Below are positions 1 to 5,055 of a DNA stretch of 8,328 nt, one piece after another (the stretch's first letter is position 1; each line of letters begins with the position of its first letter). Position numbers and translations under genes: made by a program. Origin of the DNA: DATKDU01 sp035649415. Its GTDB lineage: Bacteria; Planctomycetota; Planctomycetia; Pirellulales; Pirellulaceae. The stretch spans positions 1-8,328 of the forward strand of contig DASRJP010000490.1 in the NCBI GenBank assembly GCA_035649415.1. The letters are read 5' to 3'. Below the pieces are notes generated by a model. That model saw nothing but the letters and a program-made list of their open reading frames with translations. It was not told the DNA's origin and ran no database searches.

Positions 1-35
1 CAAGAAGCGGGAAGGTCAAACGATATCACCACCGG

Positions 36-249
36 CTAGGGATTAGGCAGCCATCGACGGACGAGGAAGAACAACACTGTCAGCCAAGCGGCAATCTGCG
101 CCGCGCCAATGACTACCGCCCCAAGTGGCGCTGACGTAGCCCGCAACAAGAAATACACGCCCGCGATGATCGGGGGGAGCAATCAGCACCACGATCAGTA
201 GCGACCAGAGCGGTAATTGCCAGCGAGCAGTCTTTCGGCTTGGCTCCAT
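36..249 (-). pseudogene. Remnant of a small two-TM membrane protein, frameshifted at a C6 run
   Basis: On the minus strand an ATG at 249 (or one three codons earlier, at 258) opens MEPSRKTARWQLPLWS followed by a hydrophobic stretch, LLIVVLIAPP. The frame then turns polar and unlike a protein. If one C is removed from the six-C run (six G at 171-176 on the plus strand), the reading continues as IIAGVYFLLRATSAP, then a second hydrophobic helix of about 22 residues, and ends RRWLPNP at a TAG (plus 36-38). The result is a coherent protein of about 70 residues with two TM helices and a basic C-terminus. I do not recognise the family. The break lies in a homopolymer, so a base-calling error is possible. 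The neighbouring broken genes make real decay equally plausible. It is divergent from the plus-strand remnant starting at 310. Confidence 0.45.
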
Positions 250-309
250 CCCGAGCATTCTATCGCCGTCGCACCAAGACGTCCTCGCGAGGTACATTGG
301 CCCCATGAG

Positions 310-599
310 ATGCCGACCATGATCCGCTTCAGACTCCGCACGCTGTTGATTGTGCTGGCAATCTTGCGCCGTTGTTTGCGTGGCTTTGGACGAATCCCGA
401 ATGGGAAAAACACCGAAGTGCCAAAGCGAACATGGAGATGTGAAGGTCCGAACTGGAAAGTGCAAAGGCGCTTCCCGCTGGCGTGCGGAGAAGCAAGGCC
501 GCACTGCGTCATGCCGAGTTGCGATTCAAACGGGACGATGCATATGCCAGGGAGACTTCGGTTTTGTACCGCATTCTCACGCCACCTAAAGACGACTAA
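310..599 (+). pseudogene. Broken gene for a small membrane-anchored protein (RFRLRTLL type)
   Basis: ATG codons at 310 and 319 open a frame reading MIRFRLRTLLIVLAI, a basic head and single TM anchor that I know from many short planctomycete proteins. At 361-365 the frame shifts. Adding one base after ATC restores LAPLFAWLWTNPEWEKH and continues in the frame of codons starting at 363. That frame meets an in-frame TGA at 441-443 and then continues as RSELESAKA, followed by KAALRHAELRFKRDDAYARE and ending TPPKDD at the TAA 597-599. The C-terminal half has good coding character: charged, amphipathic and helix-forming. With one frameshift and one stop (perhaps a former CGA arginine codon), the gene would encode about 95 residues. 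The function is unknown; such proteins are usually annotated hypothetical. The exact break points are my reconstruction. Confidence 0.45.
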
Positions 600-616
600 C
601 CGCGCCGCTGGCCGCA

Positions 617-845
617 ATGGAACCCTTGCCCAGGCGATTCACCATCCGCGACTTGCTCTGGTTGACGGTGGTGGTGGCGCTCGGGGTGGGGTGGGCATTG
701 GACCACCTGCGGCAAGCACAAAAATTGAGAAGATTCGCAAGCAGCTAAACTGGTTGCCGCCATCTGGCTCCGTGAGGGCGGGATTCCAATTGGACGCATT
801 CTGAATGCTCGTTTGGCACCCGCCAAGAATCTGCCCAACGATTAG
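617..845 (+). pseudogene. Remnant or very short gene with planctomycete RFTIRDLLWLTVVVAL anchor
   Basis: An ATG at 617 begins a 43-codon frame (stop 746-748) starting MEPLPRRFTIRDLLWL and running through one TM helix (TVVVALGVGWAL) into a charged tail (DHLRQAQK). This head is a recurrent N-terminus of small planctomycete proteins, which normally continue into a coiled-coil or helical tail. Two neighbouring frames offer continuations after about 725. One, reached by adding an A to the A5 run at 720-724, reads KIEKIRKQLNWLPP and ends at 802-804. The other reads AAKLVAAIWLREGGIPIGR and ends NLPND at the TAG 843-845. Both look protein-like, so the original C-terminus may be composite or damaged twice. 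It lies 17 bases after the previous remnant on the same strand, and the two could once have been co-transcribed. I see no clear ribosome binding site. Confidence 0.4.
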
Positions 846-872
846 GCAAAAAACCAAACGGTATCGCTCAGC

Positions 873-956
873 GTGCGCAAGTCGCGTGCGTTTCGACGCT
901 TTACCTTCTTGTCGCAAGCCGGTGCCGCTGAAATGGCCGGAGTCGCTGCCGGCTAG
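873..956 (+). pseudogene. Possible scrap of a Tat-signal-like N-terminus
   Basis: From a GTG at 873 a 27-codon frame reads RKSRAFRRFTFLSQAG followed by AAEMAGVAAG and a TAG at 954-956. The order (basic residues, twin arginine, x-F-L, then a small-residue hydrophobic stretch) resembles a twin-arginine export signal, but nothing follows it in this frame. It could be the stump of a deleted exported protein or simply chance. There is no ribosome binding site to support the GTG. Confidence 0.15.
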
Positions 957-1006
957 AAATGGACGCAGCCGCTGCCGACCGCCCCCACGCAGTTCTTTAT
1001 AAAATC

Positions 1007-1035
1007 TTGATGTATCTAGGCCTAGACTTTATATT
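1007..1035 (+). promoter_or_regulatory. Candidate sigma-70-type promoter of the Exb operon
   Basis: TTGATG at 1007-1012 (four of six bases of TTGACA) and TATATT at 1030-1035 (five of six of TATAAT) are separated by exactly 17 bases, the optimal spacing. The boxes lie in the only AT-rich patch of the upstream region and point toward the operon. Transcription would begin near 1042. Planctomycete promoter consensus is not well defined, so box scores are suggestive only. Confidence 0.4.
1015..1026. promoter_or_regulatory. 12-bp perfect palindrome in the promoter spacer, candidate operator
   Basis: TCTAGGCCTAGA is its own reverse complement over all 12 bases. It sits wholly between the candidate -35 and -10 boxes, where a bound dimeric regulator would block or remodel polymerase access. 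It is too short, with no loop, to act as an RNA hairpin, which favours a DNA-level role if it is functional. The cognate regulator is not visible in the window. Confidence 0.35.
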
Positions 1036-1153
1036 ACTTTTATTCATTGATCGAGTCCATTCGAGGAAATTCAAAATCTTGCTACTCCTGCGGCGCGTTT
1101 TTGCTTCTGCTGAAATGAAGACCGCGCTATAGTGCCAGTCATTGCTTTTGATG

Positions 1154-1174
1154 TGCCGGCGGGACCCGCCGGCA
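1154..1174. repeat. GC-rich inverted repeat, 10-bp perfect arms around one base
   Basis: TGCCGGCGGG at 1154-1163 is followed by one A and by its exact reverse complement CCCGCCGGCA at 1165-1174. As RNA it would fold into a nine-pair stem with a three-base loop. There is no U-run on either side on either strand, so it is not a typical intrinsic terminator. It may be a REP-like intergenic palindrome or a stable stem inside the leader. Confidence 0.6.
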
Positions 1175-1273
1175 ATGGGAATAAGAGGGCTACGCGAAGG
1201 CGAATCCCTTGCGAGCGAAACTTGCTCATGGGGTAAAGGAATCGTCGCGACCCAAACCGCCGCAAGTCGCCAC

Positions 1274-1326
1274 AAGTTCGAAGGGCGTGAACTTCGGCTC
1301 GTCTCGGGTGAGTCGGGATCGAGCCG
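1274..1326 (+). promoter_or_regulatory. Two abutting stem-loops in the leader just upstream of the first gene
   Basis: The first stem pairs AAGTTC (1274-1279) with GAACTT (1289-1294) across nine bases. The second begins at the very next base and pairs CGGCTCG (1295-1301) with CGAGCCG (1320-1326) across 18 bases, which themselves contain a small CTC/GAG stem. They end 22 bases before the candidate ribosome binding site, so they could influence translation or mRNA stability. The stems are short, and chance pairing in GC-rich DNA is possible. Confidence 0.3.
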
Positions 1327-1346
1327 TTGTGATGAGCACGTTTTCT

Positions 1347-1364
1347 ATGGGAGTTTTCTGAGTG
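1347..1364 (+). promoter_or_regulatory. Ribosome binding site and start decision for the first channel gene
   Basis: GGGAG at 1349-1353 lies eight bases before the GTG at 1362. An in-frame TGA (1359-1361) directly precedes this GTG, so the protein cannot start further upstream. A four-codon frame (ATG 1347 to that TGA) overlaps the binding site and ends flush against the GTG. It is probably incidental. Confidence 0.6.
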
Positions 1365-2024
1365 AGCGCGAACGATCTTGCACAGAGGTTGGGAGACGCC
1401 TGCTACGTTTTTCTGGCGTTGAACTTTTTATGGGGATTGTACTGCGTGATGTTGGCTTGGATGCGCGTGCGCAAGCTGAGCTTTCGGTCCCACAAGGAGC
1501 AGGATGAGTACATGCGAACCGTGATGGCGCAGTTGCGAGCCGGTCAGTATCAGGAGGCAGAAGACGAGAGCGCCAAGGACTCCCGAGCATTGCCGCAACT
1601 GGTGAACGTCGCCATTTCCAACCGGGACATCGGGTACGACCCAATGCGACAAGTGGTGTCGGAAGTGCTGCAGCGCGACATTCTGGGGGACCTCGATCGC
1701 ATCACGGGCTGGGTGGCAACCGTCATCAAGAGCGGACCGCTTCTGGGTCTGTTTGGCACGGTGCTGGGAATGATGGCGGCGTTCGGCCGCATCGGCACCG
1801 GAGACAAGGTGAAAACCTCGCAGATTGCCGACGAGATCAGCATCGCGCTGATTTGCACGGCGATGGGCCTGGCGACGGCCATCCCGTTCAACTACCTCCT
1901 GAACAACTTGAATTCGCGCATCGGCAAGCTGCGGGATTCCTTGACGGCCGGACTGGTGAGGGTGCTCGATCACTTCAAGAAGCGGCCGGCCGGGCGGCGG
2001 GAGCGCGAGCATGTCAGCGCATAA
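1362..2024 (+). CDS. MotA/TolQ/ExbB proton channel family protein (module 1)
   Basis: Inner-membrane stator-type subunit expected to assemble as a multimer around an ExbD-like dimer and conduct protons to power a periplasmic partner. The 220-residue protein has the family's three-TM plan: TM1 at about 13-33, a cytoplasmic domain to about 115, TM2 at about 116-141 with the hallmark GPLLGLFGTVLGMM (T133 matches ExbB Thr148 by motif), and TM3 at about 159-181 with ALICTAMGLATAIP (T166 matches Thr181). The position of the TM3 glutamate of ExbB and TolQ (in AEALLATA) is isoleucine here (I161); the nearest acid is E158, one turn earlier. The C-terminus is basic (RRERE). The start is GTG with a GGGAG ribosome binding site. 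Its last 14 bases overlap the next gene, implying translational coupling to its ExbD partner. The family call is firm; the cargo is unknown. Confidence 0.9.
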   Translation: MSANDLAQRLGDACYVFLALNFLWGLYCVMLAWMRVRKLSFRSHKEQDEYMRTVMAQLRAGQYQEAEDESAKDSRALPQLVNVAISNRDIGYDPMRQVVSEVLQRDILGDLDRITGWVATVIKSGPLLGLFGTVLGMMAAFGRIGTGDKVKTSQIADEISIALICTAMGLATAIPFNYLLNNLNSRIGKLRDSLTAGLVRVLDHFKKRPAGRREREHVSA

Positions 2025-2490
2025 CTCGCGACTCGATCTGAGCGACGACGAGCTGATGCCGCCTCCGCCGAAGCACGACGATGCCATGTTCGACGTGACG
2101 GCCATGATCGACGTCGTGTCGCTGATGAACATCTACTTTCTCGTGACGTTCGTAGGCGCGGCAATGGGCGAAGGGAATCTGCCGGCCGCCGACCACTGCG
2201 CTCCGCTCGATCCCGAGAGTTCGACGATCATCACCATTGTCTCGACCGGCTTTCAAAAGGTTGACATCTATTTGGGCGACGGAAAGAAGGGGACGCCTGT
2301 TTCCGATCCGGAGGAGCAGGAAGAGCAAATTGCCGACTTGGTGTCGACGTCTTTAAAATCGGGGAAAAACCATGTGCTGCTGAAGGCCGACAAGGACGTC
2401 CGGCTGAGAGACATGCGGCGGCTGGCGCTGGCCGCCAGCCGGGAGGGAGGGGTGCTGCACTTCTCCGTCATGGAAAGGGACCGCAAGTGA
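2011..2490 (+). CDS. ExbD/TolR family protein, first of a tandem pair (module 1)
   Basis: Partner of the preceding channel protein: ExbD/TolR proteins span the inner membrane once, carry the proton-accepting aspartate, and project a periplasmic domain. The 159 residues begin with an acidic cytoplasmic head containing LMPPPPKHDD, then the family signature FDVTAMIDVVSLMNIYFLV with the key aspartate at D34, followed by a periplasmic region with the usual late element (HVLLKADKDV near 120-130). TM span is about 33-52. The helix contains N40 and Y42, polar for this position. It shares the LM-x-PPP-x-K head and D-x-T-x-M-x-D core with the next gene, so the two look like a duplicated pair. Its ATG lies inside the end of the channel gene, and its stop overlaps the next start by four bases. 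Confidence 0.88.
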   Translation: MSAHNSRLDLSDDELMPPPPKHDDAMFDVTAMIDVVSLMNIYFLVTFVGAAMGEGNLPAADHCAPLDPESSTIITIVSTGFQKVDIYLGDGKKGTPVSDPEEQEEQIADLVSTSLKSGKNHVLLKADKDVRLRDMRRLALAASREGGVLHFSVMERDRK

Positions 2491-3095
2491 AGACGTTGCT
2501 CAGCTGTCCCCAGTGCGGCAAGCGATACAAGGTGGCCAAGCTGGATCTGGCCGAGATGCCTTTGTGTCCAAATTGCAACGTGGAATTGCGGGTGGAGCGG
2601 TGGGCGGAAGAGCCTCCTGCCCTCGGCGATGCGGGTGACGACGAAGGCCTGATGCTCCCTCCGCCGGCGAAGCAGCCGGAAGACCTGATCGACATGACGT
2701 CGATGGTCGATATCGTATTTTTCCTGCTCATTTTTTTTCTGGTGACCTCGATGCAGGCATTGGAATCGGTGATGGATATGCCGCCGCCCAAGGCGGCAAC
2801 GGGGCTGGCGGGCTCGACCCGCTCGATGGCCGACCTGGCCAATGAGAACATCGAGGTGAAGATCGAGGACGACGACTCGATCTGGGTCGAAGACACGCAA
2901 ACGTTCAACGAAGCAGACCTCCGCATTCGCCTGAAACAGGCGCACGAGGACATGCCAACGGCAAGCGGAGTCCTCGTCACGGGTAACGCCGACGCGAGTC
3001 ATGGAGCCGCCGTAATGGTGTTTGACGCCTGTGCCGACGCCAATCTGGGAAACGTGCTGTTTGCCGTGGAGGACACCCAGGCAGCCGCGGAGTAG
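2487..3095 (+). CDS. ExbD-like protein with N-terminal zinc ribbon (module 1)
   Basis: A 202-residue fusion of two recognisable parts. Residues 1-37 are a zinc-ribbon-like head with two CxxC knuckles, CPQC at 7-10 and CPNC at 27-30, expected to be cytoplasmic and to bind one metal ion. After an acidic linker and the LMLPPPAK motif comes the ExbD/TolR core, IDMTSMVDIVFFLLIFFLV, with the key aspartate at D75 and a TM helix at about 74-92, then a periplasmic domain. The GTG start at 2487 overlaps the previous stop (GTGA). The next in-frame ATG is at residue 24, within the ribbon, and would remove the first knuckle, so GTG is preferred. A purine-rich AAAGGGA about seven bases upstream could serve as ribosome binding site. 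The role of the ribbon is unknown; it might sense or tether something cytoplasmic. Confidence 0.85.
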   Translation: MKTLLSCPQCGKRYKVAKLDLAEMPLCPNCNVELRVERWAEEPPALGDAGDDEGLMLPPPAKQPEDLIDMTSMVDIVFFLLIFFLVTSMQALESVMDMPPPKAATGLAGSTRSMADLANENIEVKIEDDDSIWVEDTQTFNEADLRIRLKQAHEDMPTASGVLVTGNADASHGAAVMVFDACADANLGNVLFAVEDTQAAAE

Positions 3096-3129
3096 TGGCG
3101 GCGAAGTTCTGCGGATATCACTTCCGCCA
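3096..3129 (+). other. Stem-loop between motor module 1 and module 2
   Basis: Starting at the base after the upstream stop codon, TGGCGG (3096-3101) pairs with CCGCCA (3124-3129). After a two-base bulge, AAGT (3104-3107) pairs with ACTT (3120-3123), closing a 12-base loop. A short T4 follows about eight bases later. This is too weak for a confident intrinsic terminator, but it could cause partial termination or protect an mRNA end between the two modules. It sits in the longest gap of the operon. Confidence 0.4.
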
Positions 3130-3162
3130 AATTCTCCCTTTTACAGTTCCCTTGAACCGAAG

Positions 3163-4032
3163 ATGAGTAACTGCATGTCTGCGAAGCGACATTACCTGCG
3201 ATGGCTGGCCTTTCTGACCCTGATCGTCGTGATCGCAGGGCTGCAAAACCTTCAGCAGACGTGGGGACAAGAGGAAGAGAAAGCTGCGGCCGGTGCCGAC
3301 GCCGAGGGGGCCGCTGGCGCGCCCGCCGAGGGTGGAGGGGTCGAAGGAGCTAAAGCGCCTCAGCGCAAGAGCGCATTCGTCTGGTTCATTCAATCGTCCG
3401 GGTTGATCGGATTTTTCATTCTCTGTCTCTCGATCTACTTTGTGGCCACGGTCATCCGCCTGTTTATGGAGCTGCGCAAGGGAGAACTGCTTCCCAAGGA
3501 AGAGCTGGCCATCTGCGACCAGTATGTCGCGGAACGAAATTATCAAGCGCTCTATGATTTCACGAGCAAATCTCCGTCGCTCTATTCCCGCCTGGTCACT
3601 GCCGGAATCGCCGCGCTCAACGGCGGCGATCTGGCCGAAGCTCGCGAGGTCATGGATCGGCACGGCGAAGTCGCGACCGTGGACATGGAGCGGCAGGTCG
3701 CGCCGCTGGCCGTGCTGGGGACGCTGGGACCGATGATCGGGCTGGTGGGCACGCTCAAAGGGATGATCACCAGCTTCGCGGCCATCGCCATGTACGACAC
3801 CCAATTGCGGGCCAGCCAGGTGGCCGGCGGAATTTCCGAAGCTTTGCTGCTGACCTTCGAGGGGGTCGCGCTGAGCGTTCCGGCGATCTACTTCTTCTCG
3901 TTCTTCCGCAATCGCGTGGCGGTGTACTCCGCGGAAGCGCTGCTCGCATCGGACGAGCTGGTGAGGCGCGTGGTCCAACAGGCCAAGAGCAAGTCGTCCA
4001 CCCCTCCGATTCCCACTGCCGCCCGCACGTAG
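3163..4032 (+). CDS. MotA/TolQ/ExbB proton channel family protein with signal-peptide-like extension (module 2)
   Basis: Second proton-channel subunit, 289 residues from ATG 3163 (an ATG at 3175 would give 285). The N-terminus looks like a signal peptide or extra TM helix (KRH head, then LAFLTLIVVIAGL, residues about 14-27). A low-complexity Ala/Gly/Glu segment follows at about 37-66, then TM1 at 73-99, a cytoplasmic domain, TM2 at about 182-208 with GPMIGLVGTLKGMI (T197 in the Thr148 position) and TM3 at about 223-247 with GISEALLLTFEGVALSVPA. E226 is in the position of the TM3 glutamate of ExbB and T231 matches Thr181, so unlike the module 1 channel this one keeps the canonical polar residues. 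The long extension is one I have seen in planctomycete homologues. The open frame runs back to 3022, inside the previous gene, but that part has no family character. The ribosome binding site is weak for both starts. Confidence 0.88.
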   Translation: MSNCMSAKRHYLRWLAFLTLIVVIAGLQNLQQTWGQEEEKAAAGADAEGAAGAPAEGGGVEGAKAPQRKSAFVWFIQSSGLIGFFILCLSIYFVATVIRLFMELRKGELLPKEELAICDQYVAERNYQALYDFTSKSPSLYSRLVTAGIAALNGGDLAEAREVMDRHGEVATVDMERQVAPLAVLGTLGPMIGLVGTLKGMITSFAAIAMYDTQLRASQVAGGISEALLLTFEGVALSVPAIYFFSFFRNRVAVYSAEALLASDELVRRVVQQAKSKSSTPPIPTAART

Positions 4033-4047
4033 CGACAGGAGTTTGCC

Positions 4048-4512
4048 ATGTCTGCATCCGTGCACGGCGGGGCATCGGCCGAACCCAATCTGACGCCCAT
4101 TCTCGACATGGTGTTCCAGCTCATCACCTTTTTCATGCTGGTCGTCAATTTCAAGGCGGCCGCCATGGACCTAGACCTGAAGCTGCCGGTCGTCGGTTCG
4201 GCGCGGCCCGTGGACACCCAGGGAGAAACGGATCTGCTGATCCTCAATATCAATGCGGAGGGCAAGGTTCGCGTCTACGGCCAGGTGGTTGACGACGTCT
4301 CGGCATACATTGCCACCGAGGCGCAGGCCAGCCTGCTGTCCGCCCAGGTGAAGAATCCGGGCCTGAAGTACGGCGACGAAATTCCCAGCACCGTCGTCAT
4401 ACGTGCCGATCGCAGCATTCCCTTCAGCCTGCTCAATGGCGTCATTTCCACCTGCCAAAAGCACGGCTTTCACCGCTTCGCGCTCAAGGCGATGAACAAG
4501 ACCGAGGAGTAA
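4048..4512 (+). CDS. ExbD/TolR family biopolymer transporter (module 2, first)
   Basis: A 154-residue ExbD-type protein with a very short cytoplasmic head. The signature PNLTPILDMVFQLITFFML places the proton-carrying aspartate at D20 and the TM helix at about 19-37. The rest is periplasmic and includes the family's beta/alpha elements, such as LLILNINAEGKVRVYG (about 63-78) and TVVIRADRSIPFSLLNGVIS (about 112-131), which in ExbD/TolR form the partner-binding domain. ACAGGAG ends six bases before the ATG, a good ribosome binding site. It begins 15 bases after the module 2 channel gene, its expected partner. The LDM-x-FQL-x-x-FF core is shared with the following ExbD, not with the two ExbDs of module 1, so each module has its own pair. 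Confidence 0.92.
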   Translation: MSASVHGGASAEPNLTPILDMVFQLITFFMLVVNFKAAAMDLDLKLPVVGSARPVDTQGETDLLILNINAEGKVRVYGQVVDDVSAYIATEAQASLLSAQVKNPGLKYGDEIPSTVVIRADRSIPFSLLNGVISTCQKHGFHRFALKAMNKTEE

Positions 4513-4524
4513 AGGAGGCAGCCC

Positions 4525-5025
4525 ATGCGAAAGCGCAAAAGCCGCGGACACGAGGAAGTGGAATTGAACGTGACGGCGATGCTGGACATGGCGTTTCAGC
4601 TACTGGCTTTTTTCGTGCTCACGTTCAAGCCGTCGCCGGTCGAAGGGCAGCTTTCGCTTCGCATGCCCGTGGCGCAGCCTATCACGAAGGTGGAGGCGGG
4701 ACAAAAGGCCGGCAGCGACCAAAACAACCTCAACCCCGCGCAAGGTTTGAACACGCTCGTAATTACCGCGCTCGCGAATCCGGATGGAGAAATCAAGCAA
4801 CTGGCGGTCGGCGATTCGTCGATGGGAACCCCGGAGGCGCTGTCGCGGAAGCTGGCGGAAGTGCTCGGCGATCCTACTTTCGGTTTCGATCAGGTGGTCA
4901 TCCAGGTCGATTCGCGGCTGCGTTACGAACGGCTGATGGAAGTGATCGATGTTTGCACGCGGCAAAAGCTACCAAGCGGCGAGCAACTATCCAAGTTGAG
5001 CTTCGTCGAGCTTCCCGCCCAGTAA
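4525..5025 (+). CDS. ExbD/TolR family biopolymer transporter (module 2, second)
   Basis: A 166-residue ExbD-like protein. A strongly basic cytoplasmic head (MRKRKSRGHEEVE) leads into LNVTAMLDMAFQLLAFFVL, with the key aspartate at D21 and a TM helix at about 20-38, followed by a periplasmic domain with QVVIQVDSRLRYERLMEVID (about 123-142), the usual terminal ExbD element. The basic head fits the positive-inside rule. AAAGGAGG, six bases before the ATG, is the strongest ribosome binding site in the operon and suggests high expression of this subunit. It lies 12 bases after the preceding ExbD. ExbD/TolR proteins act as dimers, so two different ExbDs beside one channel could mean a heterodimer; that is inference. 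Confidence 0.92.
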   Translation: MRKRKSRGHEEVELNVTAMLDMAFQLLAFFVLTFKPSPVEGQLSLRMPVAQPITKVEAGQKAGSDQNNLNPAQGLNTLVITALANPDGEIKQLAVGDSSMGTPEALSRKLAEVLGDPTFGFDQVVIQVDSRLRYERLMEVIDVCTRQKLPSGEQLSKLSFVELPAQ

Positions 5026-5055
5026 GGCCGCCGCCGACGTTCAGGAGACATTTCC

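Larger units (their letters stand above)
957..1361 (+). other. Non-coding stretch upstream of the operon; candidate promoter and long structured leader
   Basis: I find no credible gene in these 405 bases on either strand; the open frames that cross it have no recognisable protein character. The part around 996-1045 is conspicuously AT-rich against a GC-rich background and holds a promoter-like pair of boxes. Further right are several inverted repeats: a weak two-part stem at 1093-1127 (GCGCG/CGCGC outside CTTC/GAAG), a strong one at 1154-1174, and two abutting ones at 1274-1326. If transcription starts near 1042, the leader before the first gene would be about 320 bases. I compared it by eye with the c-di-GMP-I riboswitch class and saw no match. 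Confidence 0.5.

Noticed and set aside
217..804. Open frame of 195 codons on the plus strand
   Set aside because: It joins the start of one remnant to the possible tail of another through a stretch with no protein character; the better reading changes frame.
936..953. GCCGG/CCGGC stem as a terminator for the left-hand genes
   Set aside because: Only five pairs with an eight-base loop and no U-run after it.
1249..1256. GTCGCGAC 8-bp palindrome in the leader
   Set aside because: Eight-base GC palindromes are expected by chance in this composition, and its position relates to no other element.
3022..3162. Start of the module 2 channel gene inside the zinc-ribbon ExbD gene
   Set aside because: The extra 47 residues are Pro/Arg-rich and unlike any signal or channel segment. 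Starting at 3163 puts a basic head directly before the hydrophobic helix.
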